DNA from: CAZRIZ01 sp964600285
GTDB lineage: Bacteria; Patescibacteriota; Saccharimonadia; Saccharimonadales; Saccharimonadaceae
NCBI GenBank assembly: GCA_964600285.1
Contig: CAZRIZ010000011.1
Coordinates: 1-26,693, forward strand
DNA: 26,693 bases
Direction of reading: 5' to 3'
A program made the translations under genes and the position numbers. Positions 1 to 7,418 of this stretch are shown in pieces. Position 1 is the first letter of the stretch; every line of letters starts with the position of its first letter. The notes under the pieces are model-generated. The model saw nothing but the letters and a program-made list of their open reading frames with translations, was not told the DNA's origin and ran no database searches.

Positions 1-2576
1 AATTTTTCATCAACGGCTTTCAGCGGTTTGCTGGGATGCGTTTTGTTGTTGTACAGCCCGCCCGACCCAACTTGTGCACCAACTTTGACGCGGGCGGTAT
101 CCCAGATCTGGACCTGAGGAGTGCCTCGGAGATATACCCCGGCATCTGGTTCAGTGCCTGGATAAAGTTTCCAATCAATCAGCATTTCGAAATCTCCATA
201 CAGCTTGTCAGTGCAGAGATTATTTCCCTTGCCGGTAAACAAAAGCTCGCCATTCTCAGCAACCCAGCTCATTCGAGCTTCTGCATCCGCTTTCTTTTGG
301 GCGTCAGCAAGTTCTTTGGCTGTCATTTTTAACCTTGTGATGGGATTACCCACTAGTCCTTTCCAACCGGTTAAATCTTTACCATTAAAAATTGAAATAA
401 ATCCTTTCTGTTTTTTATTCTCATCCATGTATTTCTTGATGGCTTCACGCTGATACCCGGCATCAGGATTACTCAATGTTTTACTCACTTTCTCCAGAAT
501 AGCAACAGTAGTTTCATCGTAAAACGTAACATTATTGAGTGCCAAATTCATGGCTGACTGAGCAGCTGCTTCCTTCAAAGCCGGATTATCCATAAACGAA
601 GCTACATACAACAAGGCTTTGTATGAATCCGTGCTTTCGAGTTGTTTTATAATCGCATTTCTCTGTTTGTCACTTTGGGCAAACTGCATAGCTTCACGGA
701 AGTACATTGCCTTAACTTCTCCTGACTTATCAGATTTGCTTATAAGCGACGCCAGAGCATCCGAAGCTTTGCCTAACTCTGTATTATCATTGCTTTTTCT
801 GGCTATATCCAACAGAGTATAAACTGCATCGAAGGTTTTCCATTTTGTAAGAGCCTCGAATGCTGCAGACTTAACGGCTCCCGTTGAATTAAAATAATCT
901 GCCGCCATCTTCTCTTTTCCTTCCATAGCTCCAATCACTGCTAAAGAATTATAGTATAAATGGCTTTTATTAGTTTTAGCCATTCTCTCCATAATCACTT
1001 TGGATTGATCTGTCAACGGAAGATAAGACAATGCGGCGTTTAACGCATCCTGAAGGGCAGGTATGTCTTGTTTGTCCGATTTTTCCAACAATTGGAAAAT
1101 ATCCGATAAGTTTTTGTCGGTAGTAACCGATTTGAGAGATTTTACTGCCTGCTTTTTAACTGCCGGAACACCTGAGGTGTATTCATTATAAACCAATGGA
1201 TATTGGTCTGTCAACTGTCTTGCACCTATTATGTTCAATATCGCAACCTTGCCTTCGTCGGTACTTTGAGGATAGGCTGCCACCAATAATCTGGACAAGT
1301 TCTTATTGTCGGTTGTAAGCAATTCAATCGATATTTGATTAATTGCACTCTTATCGGCTGTTAAGAATTGCCGTGTTAACGATTGTGTAGCAGCATCTGT
1401 ACCCAATTGTGACAATGATTTGATGGCTGCTGTTTGCAACATTTTATTGGTGCTTTGCAGTTGTTGCGATATTTGCGGTACGGCAGTTTTAACCTTGTTT
1501 TTAGCTAGCCAATAAACCAGCTGTGTTTTCACTTCAGCCGGAGTAATTCTGCTATTCAGTTTTTTCAATACCGCGGCAACGCTTTTTTTATCTGCACTGG
1601 AGTAGAAGTTCAATGTATTGGTTAGAAAAACAGGATTATTGTCTTTCAGGGCATTGGTTAGCAGTTTAGTTTTATTGGCATTTGGGATACTCATTAAAAG
1701 CTCCATAGCTGCTATTCTCAAATCTTGGAGACCTAAGGCAGTGGCTTTCGACAGCAAATCGGACGCTTCGGCTTGCACCGCTTTGGTGAATTTTGGTGCA
1801 ATATTCTTCAATAGCTGAAGATAAGAAGTTGTTGCACTGTTCTTACTGTAGGAATAGTTGTTTTTTTCTGTTGCTGATTTTAGGGGTAAAATGGAGGAAT
1901 ATCCGCCTAACTGCCCGAGAGATTTGAATAGTACTTCTTGCATTTGTGGCGAAGGATTGTTCTGGAGTAAGCCCAATAATGCCGGTTCGGCTTTTTCATA
2001 ACCTGCATAACCCAAGCCGTTTATCAAATTTATCTTTGCCTTTTCTTCGTTGGTTTTGATCAAACCGTTCAACAAGGCTTCGTTAGCCTTATCGGACTTC
2101 ATTGCGGCAAGTGCTTGCACAGCGGGCGCTGACAGCCTTTCATCAAGAACAAACGGTATCAGCGCATCTATTTGACCTTCACCTGATATTAATTCCATTT
2201 GACTAATGAGAAAGGCTTTTATTTCCTTGTCAATGGGCAGTTGGAGTGCTTTGCCATACGCATTAGAGGCGATGTTTCTTTTCACTGCATCGTTTGCTGC
2301 AAAGTTTGTCCAGCCGGCAATGGCAAACTCTACTACATCGTTATTTTGTATATCAGAAACTTTCAGCATCTGGATAAGCGAAAGTAATCCTTCTTCGCCT
2401 GTTGATGTGAGCGAAGTCATTGTTTTAGTGTAATCAGCCGGCTTGTCTGCAGGGAGTTGCGCCAACGCGTCAGCTACAATGGTGGCTATGGTGCGCCCGG
2501 GCGCGTCTTGAGCTATAACGGGATTGAACGCTAAAGTCAAGGCGGTAACTAAGAAAAGTATGTTAATTCGTTTCAT
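1..2576 (-). CDS. HEAT-repeat protein fused to a DUF1080 (3-keto-disaccharide hydrolase-type) domain, C-terminus cut by window edge
   Basis: The frame is open from an ATG at 2576 to the window edge, giving 858 codons without the stop. Residues 1-23 are a Sec signal peptide (MKRINILF..., ending PVIAQ). Residues of about 30-700 are a run of alanine/leucine-rich helical pairs typical of HEAT repeats, a scaffold for protein contacts. From about residue 725 the sequence turns into a beta-rich DUF1080 domain, opening with FNGKDLTGWKG and followed by WVAENGELLFTG, a DFEMLIDWK strand, PDAGVYLRG and QVQIWD. In characterised relatives this lamin G-like fold cleaves 3-keto-glycosides; the same activity here is inference. 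It lies 110 bases downstream of a Gfo/Idh/MocA oxidoreductase with no promoter-like box between, so co-transcription is likely. The fused layout suggests a periplasmic protein that places a hydrolase domain on a scaffold. Family call is firm; substrate unknown. Confidence 0.85.
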   Translation of the reverse strand, partial: MKRINILFLVTALTLAFNPVIAQDAPGRTIATIVADALAQLPADKPADYTKTMTSLTSTGEEGLLSLIQMLKVSDIQNNDVVEFAIAGWTNFAANDAVKRNIASNAYGKALQLPIDKEIKAFLISQMELISGEGQIDALIPFVLDERLSAPAVQALAAMKSDKANEALLNGLIKTNEEKAKINLINGLGYAGYEKAEPALLGLLQNNPSPQMQEVLFKSLGQLGGYSSILPLKSATEKNNYSYSKNSATTSYLQLLKNIAPKFTKAVQAEASDLLSKATALGLQDLRIAAMELLMSIPNANKTKLLTNALKDNNPVFLTNTLNFYSSADKKSVAAVLKKLNSRITPAEVKTQLVYWLAKNKVKTAVPQISQQLQSTNKMLQTAAIKSLSQLGTDAATQSLTRQFLTADKSAINQISIELLTTDNKNLSRLLVAAYPQSTDEGKVAILNIIGARQLTDQYPLVYNEYTSGVPAVKKQAVKSLKSVTTDKNLSDIFQLLEKSDKQDIPALQDALNAALSYLPLTDQSKVIMERMAKTNKSHLYYNSLAVIGAMEGKEKMAADYFNSTGAVKSAAFEALTKWKTFDAVYTLLDIARKSNDNTELGKASDALASLISKSDKSGEVKAMYFREAMQFAQSDKQRNAIIKQLESTDSYKALLYVASFMDNPALKEAAAQSAMNLALNNVTFYDETTVAILEKVSKTLSNPDAGYQREAIKKYMDENKKQKGFISIFNGKDLTGWKGLVGNPITRLKMTAKELADAQKKADAEARMSWVAENGELLFTGKGNNLCTDKLYGDFEMLIDWKLYPGTEPDAGVYLRGTPQVQIWDTARVKVGAQVGSGGLYNNKTHPSKPLKAVDEK

Positions 2577-2686
2577 TTTTAGTGTTATTTTATTGAAAAA
2601 TGGAAGTTCTGTTTTGCAAACCGCTGACAACCCGATGGTTTATCAAGGTAAACAAACAACTTTTGATGATTAATGAGTGGTATAAA

Positions 2687-3940
2687 TTAAATATTCCAAG
2701 GTGCTCTCATCGGCGGATTTAACAATCGATTGGCTTCTATATCGTTGATAAACTCTTGTTTTACGGGATCAAAGTGCAGCGTTCTGTTCAACCGCAATGC
2801 AACGGCGCCCATATTGACGATAGTGCAGGAATGATGCCCGTCGACTTCATTGAGTGCAAATTTTTGACGGTTGCGGATACATTCAAGGAAATCGGTGTTT
2901 TGAACGGCCGGTTCAGGGTAGTCTGCCAACTTTCTTTCCCAATCGGGGATATCACAAACAAAATTTTTATATACATTCCCTTTCGGTCCAGCTATATAGG
3001 GTGTGTCTGGATTTCCGTAATCACCTCCCCAAAGTATGATTTGACAACCATCCTCATAGGTATATGTTATCGAACGCCATGTTCCGACTGAATCAGGATG
3101 CTGCTGAGGTGCGTTTACTTCCACCTTGACAGGACTTGTATGATCTTTGTCTAAAATATATTGCACAGGATCAATATAGTGCTGTCCCATATCCCCTAGT
3201 CCACCGGCATCATAATCCCAGTATCCACGGAAAGTACTGTGTACTCTATGTGAATTATAAGGTTTGTAGGGTGCAGGTCCTAACCACATATTATAATCCA
3301 GCTCTTCTGGAATGGGCTGAGGCTCTAAAACATTTTTTCCTACCCAAAAGAATTTCCAGTTAAATCCCGTATGCATGCTAATTGTCACTTTTAATGGCCA
3401 GCCAAGCATTCCACTCTGAACTAGTTTTTTAAGCGGCTTCACAGGCGTACCCAGTCCATAGAATGGATCTTTGAAGCGGAACCACGTATTCAAGCGGAAA
3501 ATATTTCCGTGATTCTGAACAGCTTCCATCACCCGTTTTCCCTCTCCAATGGTGCGTGTCATTGGTTTCTCGCAAAATATATCTTTACCTGCCTTAGCAG
3601 CTTCTACCGACATTATGCCGTGCCAATGAGGGGGTGTGGCGATGTGGACTATATCTACATTTTTGTCCAGGATTAAGTCTCTGAAGTCATGGTACAGGTT
3701 GATTTTTTCTTTAACCATTTCCGCACCTTTTGCCAAATGATTTTTGTCTACATCGCACATGGCTACTACACGGGTGCCGTCGTATTTTATATGGCTGCGC
3801 CCCATACCGCCCGTACCGATTATTCCTTTAGTAAGTTCGTCGCTTGGCGCAATGAATCCTCGTCCCAGCACATTGCGGGGTACAATGGTGAATAGGGTCA
3901 AGCCTCCTACAGATTTTAAAAATTGTCGTCTTGTTGTCAT
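2687..3940 (-). CDS. Tat-exported Gfo/Idh/MocA-family NAD(P)-dependent oxidoreductase
   Basis: 417 residues from the ATG at 3940. The open frame extends 21 codons further upstream, but this ATG gives a clean twin-arginine signal (MTTRRQFLKSVGG, then a hydrophobic stretch), so it is preferred. The nucleotide-binding motif IGTGGMG is at residues 41-47. CEKP at 123-126 holds the family's conserved lysine (K125). GDMGQHYID at 249-257 matches the family's substrate-site pattern with a histidine (H254). Such enzymes oxidise or reduce sugars and sugar derivatives; Tat export means the protein folds with its cofactor before reaching the periplasm. The next gene downstream carries a DUF1080 domain, and oxidoreductase plus DUF1080 is a recurring pair in 3-keto-glycoside breakdown. 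A role as glycoside 3-dehydrogenase is therefore a reasonable inference but is not shown by the sequence. Confidence 0.9.
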   Translation of the reverse strand: MTTRRQFLKSVGGLTLFTIVPRNVLGRGFIAPSDELTKGIIGTGGMGRSHIKYDGTRVVAMCDVDKNHLAKGAEMVKEKINLYHDFRDLILDKNVDIVHIATPPHWHGIMSVEAAKAGKDIFCEKPMTRTIGEGKRVMEAVQNHGNIFRLNTWFRFKDPFYGLGTPVKPLKKLVQSGMLGWPLKVTISMHTGFNWKFFWVGKNVLEPQPIPEELDYNMWLGPAPYKPYNSHRVHSTFRGYWDYDAGGLGDMGQHYIDPVQYILDKDHTSPVKVEVNAPQQHPDSVGTWRSITYTYEDGCQIILWGGDYGNPDTPYIAGPKGNVYKNFVCDIPDWERKLADYPEPAVQNTDFLECIRNRQKFALNEVDGHHSCTIVNMGAVALRLNRTLHFDPVKQEFINDIEANRLLNPPMRAPWNI

Positions 3941-4147
3941 GAAATTAATTATTGTGTTTTTAGTTGTGAATTCAACTTGCAAATTAGTTTGTATAAAAGT
4001 CATATTGACTTTCTCAAAACAATAGAAAACATAGCTTCTAAATTCCTTTTTTCAATTATTAGTAAACATAGCAAAAATATCTACGATATTTTTAAACTGT
4101 AAATTCAATTAGTAAATGTAACTTTGACGACAGAATAGTATAGTTTA
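3941..4147. other. Leader of the oxidoreductase gene, no gene seen
   Basis: An A/T-rich stretch upstream of the minus-strand oxidoreductase. It contains one -7-like box (listed separately) and no convincing coding sequence on either strand. It runs into the 20-bp inverted repeat at 4148. Confidence 0.5.
4072..4079 (-). promoter_or_regulatory. Bacteroidota-type -7 box (TATTTTTG) upstream of the oxidoreductase gene
   Basis: The minus strand reads TATTTTTG, which fits the TAnnTTTG consensus of the Bacteroidota primary sigma factor. Transcription from here would give a leader of roughly 125 bases before the ATG at 3940. I see no TTTG at the expected -33 distance, so this is only a candidate in A/T-rich DNA. 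Confidence 0.3.
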
Positions 4148-4204
4148 TTTTTTTCATCGGAGTAAAGAGGCGGAGGCCCCCCCCCTTTACTCCGATGAAA
4201 AAAA
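4148..4204. repeat. 20-bp perfect inverted repeat with a 17-base loop containing a C9 run
   Basis: The left arm (4148-4167) starts with seven T, then CATCGGAGTAAAG. The right arm (4185-4204) is its exact reverse complement and ends in seven A. The loop holds a purine-rich AGGCGGAGG followed by cytosines; the full C run spans 4177-4185, its last base pairing in the stem. Both strands give T-tract, stem, A-tract, the opposite of an intrinsic terminator, which needs its T-tract after the stem. It lies between the oxidoreductase leader and the IS30 remnant. It could be the end of a mobile element, an extrusion-prone site or a miniature element. Confidence 0.85.
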
Positions 4205-4240
4205 ATGACAATAATTTTTATCCACCTAAAGTTCACATTT

Positions 4241-4821
4241 ATGAGTCATTTAATCTGGGTTCAAAGACATACTATTGCATCGATGCTAAGAAACGGTTAT
4301 AAGCAAAACGAAATAGCCATTGTTATTAATTAAGATAAATCAGTTGTCAGCCGGGAGATCCGCCACAATGAAGATGCCCAATCCGGCTTGACCTTAAAGA
4401 CATAGGACGCCGCTATAATAAGCGGAGTATGATTTATGATAAACGGGGAACAATTCCCAATCGCACTAATATCTCTCAAAGACAGCGTGAAGTTGAACTG
4501 TCCGAGCGCTTTGGTGATCTGTAAATTGACCTGATTATTGGTAAAAATCACAAAGGCTATATATTAACCAGCAACGACAGATCAACAGGGGTAGGGAAGC
4601 TTCGTAAATTAGAAGGCAAAGATGCTGAACAGCAGAGAGGTTCGACCGAAAATTACAACTGCCTCGTCAGGCAGAATACATCAAAAAAAGTGGATTTTGA
4701 TTGTATTCCTCCAGATTATATTAATTTTGTCAGAATACAAATCAATAATCGACCAAGAAAAAGATTCAATTACGAATCACCTGATTTTATGTTTAATCAA
4801 AAAGTTGCTTTGACAACTTGA
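4241..4821 (+). pseudogene. Decayed IS30-family transposase remnant
   Basis: Conceptual translation across lesions follows the Bacteroidota IS30-family transposase order. It begins MSHLIWVQRHTIASML, then NGYKQNEIAIVIN and DKSVVSREI of the helix-turn-helix region. Next come RFGDL(stop)IDLIIGKNHKG around the first catalytic Asp, SNDRSTG, LEGKDAEQ, RGSTENYNCLVRQ (region of the catalytic Glu), NNRPRKRFNYESPDF and a C-terminal FNQKVALTT. There are in-frame TAA codons at 4331-4333 and 4522-4524, a frame change near 4390-4400, and a deletion of roughly 70 codons between KDAEQ and RGSTEN that removes the middle catalytic Asp. At about 190 codons it is far below the roughly 320 usual for the family, so it cannot be active. 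Its 3' end converges on the SGNH esterase gene. I could not define terminal inverted repeats or a target duplication. Confidence 0.85.
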
Positions 4822-4847
4822 ATGTTGCTTCTTAAAAAAACAACATT
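4821..4847. repeat. Short inverted repeat between the transposase remnant and the esterase stop codon
   Basis: AATGTTG (4821-4827) and CAACATT (4841-4847) form a perfect 7-bp stem around a 13-base loop with an A7 run. It overlaps the stop codons of two convergent genes. It could help end transcription from either side, but there is no T-tract after the stem. Confidence 0.4.
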
Positions 4848-5928
4848 ATTCTAAATTTATCTTCTTTATTATCTTCATTAATTGTTTCGAAAATCTTGTA
4901 TATCCTAAATCGGTATAATGAGTACCATCAACTGTTGCTTCACCATCACTTCCCAAAAGATCTTTTGATTTTAAATAATAAATATTCTTGTATCCTTTCT
5001 CTTTCAATAATTTGAATTCATTTCTCAAAGTACTATTTTTCTCTAATATTGCATTTCTTTTATTTAAGTTAAAATCAGCACTCGAAGAAATCGCAGACTC
5101 AATAAATAAAAGGGGTGTTTTAGGATTCTTTATTCGAATTATTTCCACAAATTTTGCCATTTTTTCTTCTATCTGTTGAACTGTAACATTCGGTATAAAG
5201 TCAAAAATAAATAATGATACATCGTTTCTTTTTGCCATTACTTCAGCTATTTCGTAATCTAAGCGACCATTACCACTAAATCCTAAATTAATGAATTCTC
5301 TATTCAATTCTCTTGTTAATATATTGGTATAGGACATACCTGGGCGTGTAGCACATCCGCCTTGAGTAATGCTCGTACCATAAACAACAATGGGTCCTTT
5401 CCTTTTGGGAATATTCAATGTTGGTTGTTTTATTACAGAAAGAGAGTCAATACCAATTAATAAAGATGTAACACCGTCATATAGTGGAAGAAATAACAAA
5501 AACTCCCTTTCCTTTGATGTCATATTGGTAATTAGTTTGTATGTATTGTTCTTTTCTGATGTAGGTCTTGCAGAATTCACAAATTGCCATTTTCCTATTT
5601 CCCAAACATACAAATCTAATCCTCTGATACCGGTCGCTGTCATATGGTACATTACTCTATTTTGCAGCAATTCCCATCTTAAAGAAATACTTGAGCTGTT
5701 TGAGCAGAATCGAACTGCGAGGCCAGAAGTGTTTTTCCCAAGATCCCATACAGGTGGACGTGTTTTATCTTTCAAAATTAATGGAAGACGCTCATATTTG
5801 GTTTCAGTTTCTTCACTAATTTTCCCTAACAACGGAAAATCTGAAAGTTCATAATATTTTATCTGGGCAATAGCAATCGTACAGAAAGTCAGAACAGACA
5901 ATAATATATAAAATCTTTTGTTTTTCAT
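4846..5928 (-). CDS. Secreted SGNH/GDSL-type esterase with N-terminal GxDLY domain
   Basis: 360 residues with a Sec signal peptide (1-21, ending AIAQ). The N-terminal beta-domain carries the signature GLDLY at 103-107 (GxDLY family). The C-terminal half is an SGNH hydrolase. Block I is VVYGTSITQGG with nucleophile Ser186, block II is NLGFSGNG (214-221), block III is near FDFIPN (242-247), and block V is DGTHYTD with Asp334 and His337. All catalytic positions are present, so the enzyme should be active. Relatives remove acetyl or other acyl groups from polysaccharides in the periplasm or at the surface; the substrate here is inferred only from context. The gene is separated from the PUL by about 570 bases and has its own promoter-like box, so it may form its own unit while serving the same substrate. 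Confidence 0.9.
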   Translation of the reverse strand: MKNKRFYILLSVLTFCTIAIAQIKYYELSDFPLLGKISEETETKYERLPLILKDKTRPPVWDLGKNTSGLAVRFCSNSSSISLRWELLQNRVMYHMTATGIRGLDLYVWEIGKWQFVNSARPTSEKNNTYKLITNMTSKEREFLLFLPLYDGVTSLLIGIDSLSVIKQPTLNIPKRKGPIVVYGTSITQGGCATRPGMSYTNILTRELNREFINLGFSGNGRLDYEIAEVMAKRNDVSLFIFDFIPNVTVQQIEEKMAKFVEIIRIKNPKTPLLFIESAISSSADFNLNKRNAILEKNSTLRNEFKLLKEKGYKNIYYLKSKDLLGSDGEATVDGTHYTDLGYTRFSKQLMKIIKKINLE

Positions 5929-6042
5929 ATCCGTGTATTTAAAGTTAAAAGTATTAGCCGAGATGCCATTTGCCGCATGATATAACTTTTACCCGTATGT
6001 ATTGCCAACGTATTGTCCTATTTGAACGGTGTAAAAAGTACG

Positions 6043-6052
6043 GGCATATGCC
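6043..6052. promoter_or_regulatory. Perfect 10-bp palindrome GGCATATGCC, possible operator
   Basis: The palindrome abuts the -7 box at 6052-6059, so on the minus strand it would cover the expected transcription start of the esterase gene. That position suits a dimeric repressor site. A single 10-bp palindrome can arise by chance, and no regulator gene is present in the window. Confidence 0.35.
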
Positions 6053-6059
6053 AAATCTA
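6052..6059 (-). promoter_or_regulatory. Bacteroidota-type -7 box (TAGATTTG) upstream of the SGNH esterase
   Basis: The minus strand reads TAGATTTG, matching TAnnTTTG. A TTTG lies upstream at 6074-6077, but the spacer is about 14 bases, shorter than usual for a -33/-7 pair. The leader to the ATG at 5928 would be roughly 115 bases. Confidence 0.4.
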
Positions 6060-6252
6060 TCGGATTATTGGTCCAAAAATTATACTTTCTTATGGAATTA
6101 ATTCAGCCATGATTGGATATTTTAATATAATAATTTTCAAATATATTTGAAAAAAACTGAAAATTGATTAATCGTTCCTCATAAAAACATTTTACTGTAA
6201 ACCATGCTTATTGTTTCGTCAAAAACCATTGAAAAATTAGACAATCTATGAG

Positions 6253-6310
6253 ATGCTGACAGATGCACAGTGCGGTTTTAAACTGCATTGTGCGTCTGGT
6301 TGTCCAGCAT
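6253..6310 (+). repeat. Long imperfect hairpin whose only non-Watson-Crick stem pairs are G-U on the plus strand
   Basis: The outer stem ATGCTG/CAGCAT is followed by ACA/TGT and then a 17-bp inner stem (GATGCACAGTGC... against ...GCATTGTGCGTC), about 26 pairs in all. A bulged C and a 4-base bulge lie on the 3' side. The three inner positions that are not Watson-Crick are all T-G or G-T on the plus strand, allowed in RNA; on the minus strand they become A-C mismatches. That favours a plus-strand RNA, though no promoter for one is evident. A mobile-element end or 3' processing signal is also possible. Confidence 0.5.
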
Positions 6311-6431
6311 TACTTGAGCAGTGAATCCATTTAAAGCATTTGTTGCTGTCGCCAATTACGGATAAAATCTCAATTATATACAGTATAAAAAACTCTTGAC
6401 ACTACTGTTGTGCCGTTTAGGATTACGATGC

Positions 6432-6470
6432 ATATACTCACCCCTACTAACTAAGGGAGGGTGAGTATAT
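6432..6470 (-). terminator. Stem-loop downstream of the PUL operon, probable transcript end
   Basis: ATATACTCACCC (6432-6443) and GGGTGAGTATAT (6459-6470) form a perfect 12-bp stem with a 15-base loop, starting 29 bases after the last PUL stop codon. No T-tract follows on the minus strand, so it is not a textbook intrinsic terminator. It may protect the 3' end of the long operon mRNA. Confidence 0.45.
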
Positions 6471-6499
6471 ACAATTAGAATCGAAATTGATGATTTATT

Positions 6500-7381
6500 C
6501 TATTTAACAAGAATCTTTCTAACCTCATCATTTATCTTAATAATATATAAGCCTTTAGATACTTTCATACTAAACAAATTATTAACTGTTGTATTTGAAA
6601 GAATCATTTTTCCACTTACGTCGTGTATAGAAATTTTAGCCTCAGATATCGTCTTCACATGAATTGATTCGTCTGAAGACCAAACTAACAATTCATTATC
6701 TATATTATTAACACCTGTAGATGGGTATGAGCTTACTTTTATATTATCTATCAGATGTAAGGAAGCAGTTGCGTAAGTTCCACTAGTTTTTATAGGCAAC
6801 AACATATCACGAAAAGCTAAGTGAACTTTTTTACCAGCGAATGATGATAAGTCAGCCCGATATAGTCGTGAGCCTGGATATCCTGCTGAAGGAGGTGTTT
6901 TCACAGTTTCACTGAGTCCAGCTGGAGTGCCATCTGCAGTATTTTCAGTAGTCTGAAATAGATTTGTGATATCAGTCCAGGTACCATTTAATGGATTAGC
7001 CCCATCAAAAGTTTCAGACATCAAAACGTGAAACCTGAAAGGTTCGTTTGCTACATAATAACCCAAACCAAATGAAAGTTCGAACTGGTAAGAATTCGTT
7101 GTTGATGATAAATCAATTTGAGTAGCTGTAACTAACCAAGAATCAGCTCCAGCAGTTCTATTATAAGAGAATGCAACCGGAGCCGTCGAAGTAACGCCTG
7201 TTAATGTAGACCACACTCTTCCAGACCCTTCAACAATTTTATTAAACCATTTAGAAGGATTGTTTATGGCGGCCCAATTCCCTCCCCCTGTAAAATCTTC
7301 CTGAAAAAGTACAGTTTGAGCATCTAACTTTGGAGCAATAAGGCTCACAAATAAAAATAATGTAAAAATTTTTGCTTTCAT
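6500..7381 (-). CDS. Secreted choice-of-anchor J protein with T9SS type A sorting domain
   Basis: 293 residues. Residues 1-21 are a Sec signal peptide. About 22-215 form one choice-of-anchor J (MAM-like) beta-domain: EDFTGGGNWAAINN, GRVWSTL, FSYNRTAGADSWLVT, GLGYYVANEPFRFHVLMSE, then FAGKKVHLAFRD and IDNIKV. About 216-293 look like a T9SS type A C-terminal domain (ISIHDVSGKMI ... VSKGLYIIKI ... ILVK), which would direct export across the outer membrane and attachment to the surface. The J domain is strikingly close to the one in the lipoprotein at 10333-11808 (for example FNKI.EG.GRVWST and FSYNRT.GADSWLVT are shared). It is the last gene of the PUL operon, 37 bases after the lipoprotein before it. 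It carries no catalytic motif I recognise; glycan binding or surface display is an inference from position. Confidence 0.85.
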   Translation of the reverse strand: MKAKIFTLFLFVSLIAPKLDAQTVLFQEDFTGGGNWAAINNPSKWFNKIVEGSGRVWSTLTGVTSTAPVAFSYNRTAGADSWLVTATQIDLSSTTNSYQFELSFGLGYYVANEPFRFHVLMSETFDGANPLNGTWTDITNLFQTTENTADGTPAGLSETVKTPPSAGYPGSRLYRADLSSFAGKKVHLAFRDMLLPIKTSGTYATASLHLIDNIKVSSYPSTGVNNIDNELLVWSSDESIHVKTISEAKISIHDVSGKMILSNTTVNNLFSMKVSKGLYIIKINDEVRKILVK

Positions 7382-7418
7382 AAAAATAAAATTTTAAATT
7401 AATAATAAATAATTGTAG

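Larger units (their letters stand above)
5929..6499. other. 571-base intergenic region with two stem-loops and a promoter/palindrome pair, no gene seen
   Basis: No protein-coding frame here looks real. Going leftward on the minus strand after the last PUL gene, it holds a 12-bp perfect stem-loop (6432-6470), a longer imperfect hairpin (6253-6310), an A/T-rich spacer, and a -7 box touching a perfect palindrome (6043-6059) ahead of the esterase gene. Each is listed separately. Confidence 0.6.

Noticed and set aside
36..2433. Several short plus-strand open frames over 36-2433
   Set aside because: They lie antisense to a continuous 858-codon minus-strand frame with a clear signal peptide, HEAT repeats and DUF1080 motifs; none has a recognisable domain.
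2577..2686. Weak AAACC/GGTTT stem between the oxidoreductase and HEAT-DUF1080 genes
   Set aside because: Five base pairs around a long loop with no T-tract, expected by chance.
2756..4025. Plus-strand frames of 60-111 codons opposite the oxidoreductase
   Set aside because: Shadows of the Gfo/Idh/MocA gene, whose motifs are intact on the minus strand.
4148..4204. Intrinsic terminator reading of the 20-bp inverted repeat
   Set aside because: The T-tract precedes and the A-tract follows the stem on both strands, the reverse of what termination needs.
4330..4551. 73-codon minus-strand frame within the IS30 remnant
   Set aside because: The plus strand gives a clear, broken transposase; this frame is its antisense.
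5390..5854. 154-codon plus-strand frame opposite the SGNH esterase
   Set aside because: Long for a shadow frame, but it has no domain-like pattern, while the opposite strand encodes a complete enzyme with all catalytic blocks.
6253..6420. Short cysteine-rich minus-strand frame across the hairpin region
   Set aside because: It has no start with plausible initiation context and no family resemblance; the inverted-repeat structure explains the sequence better.
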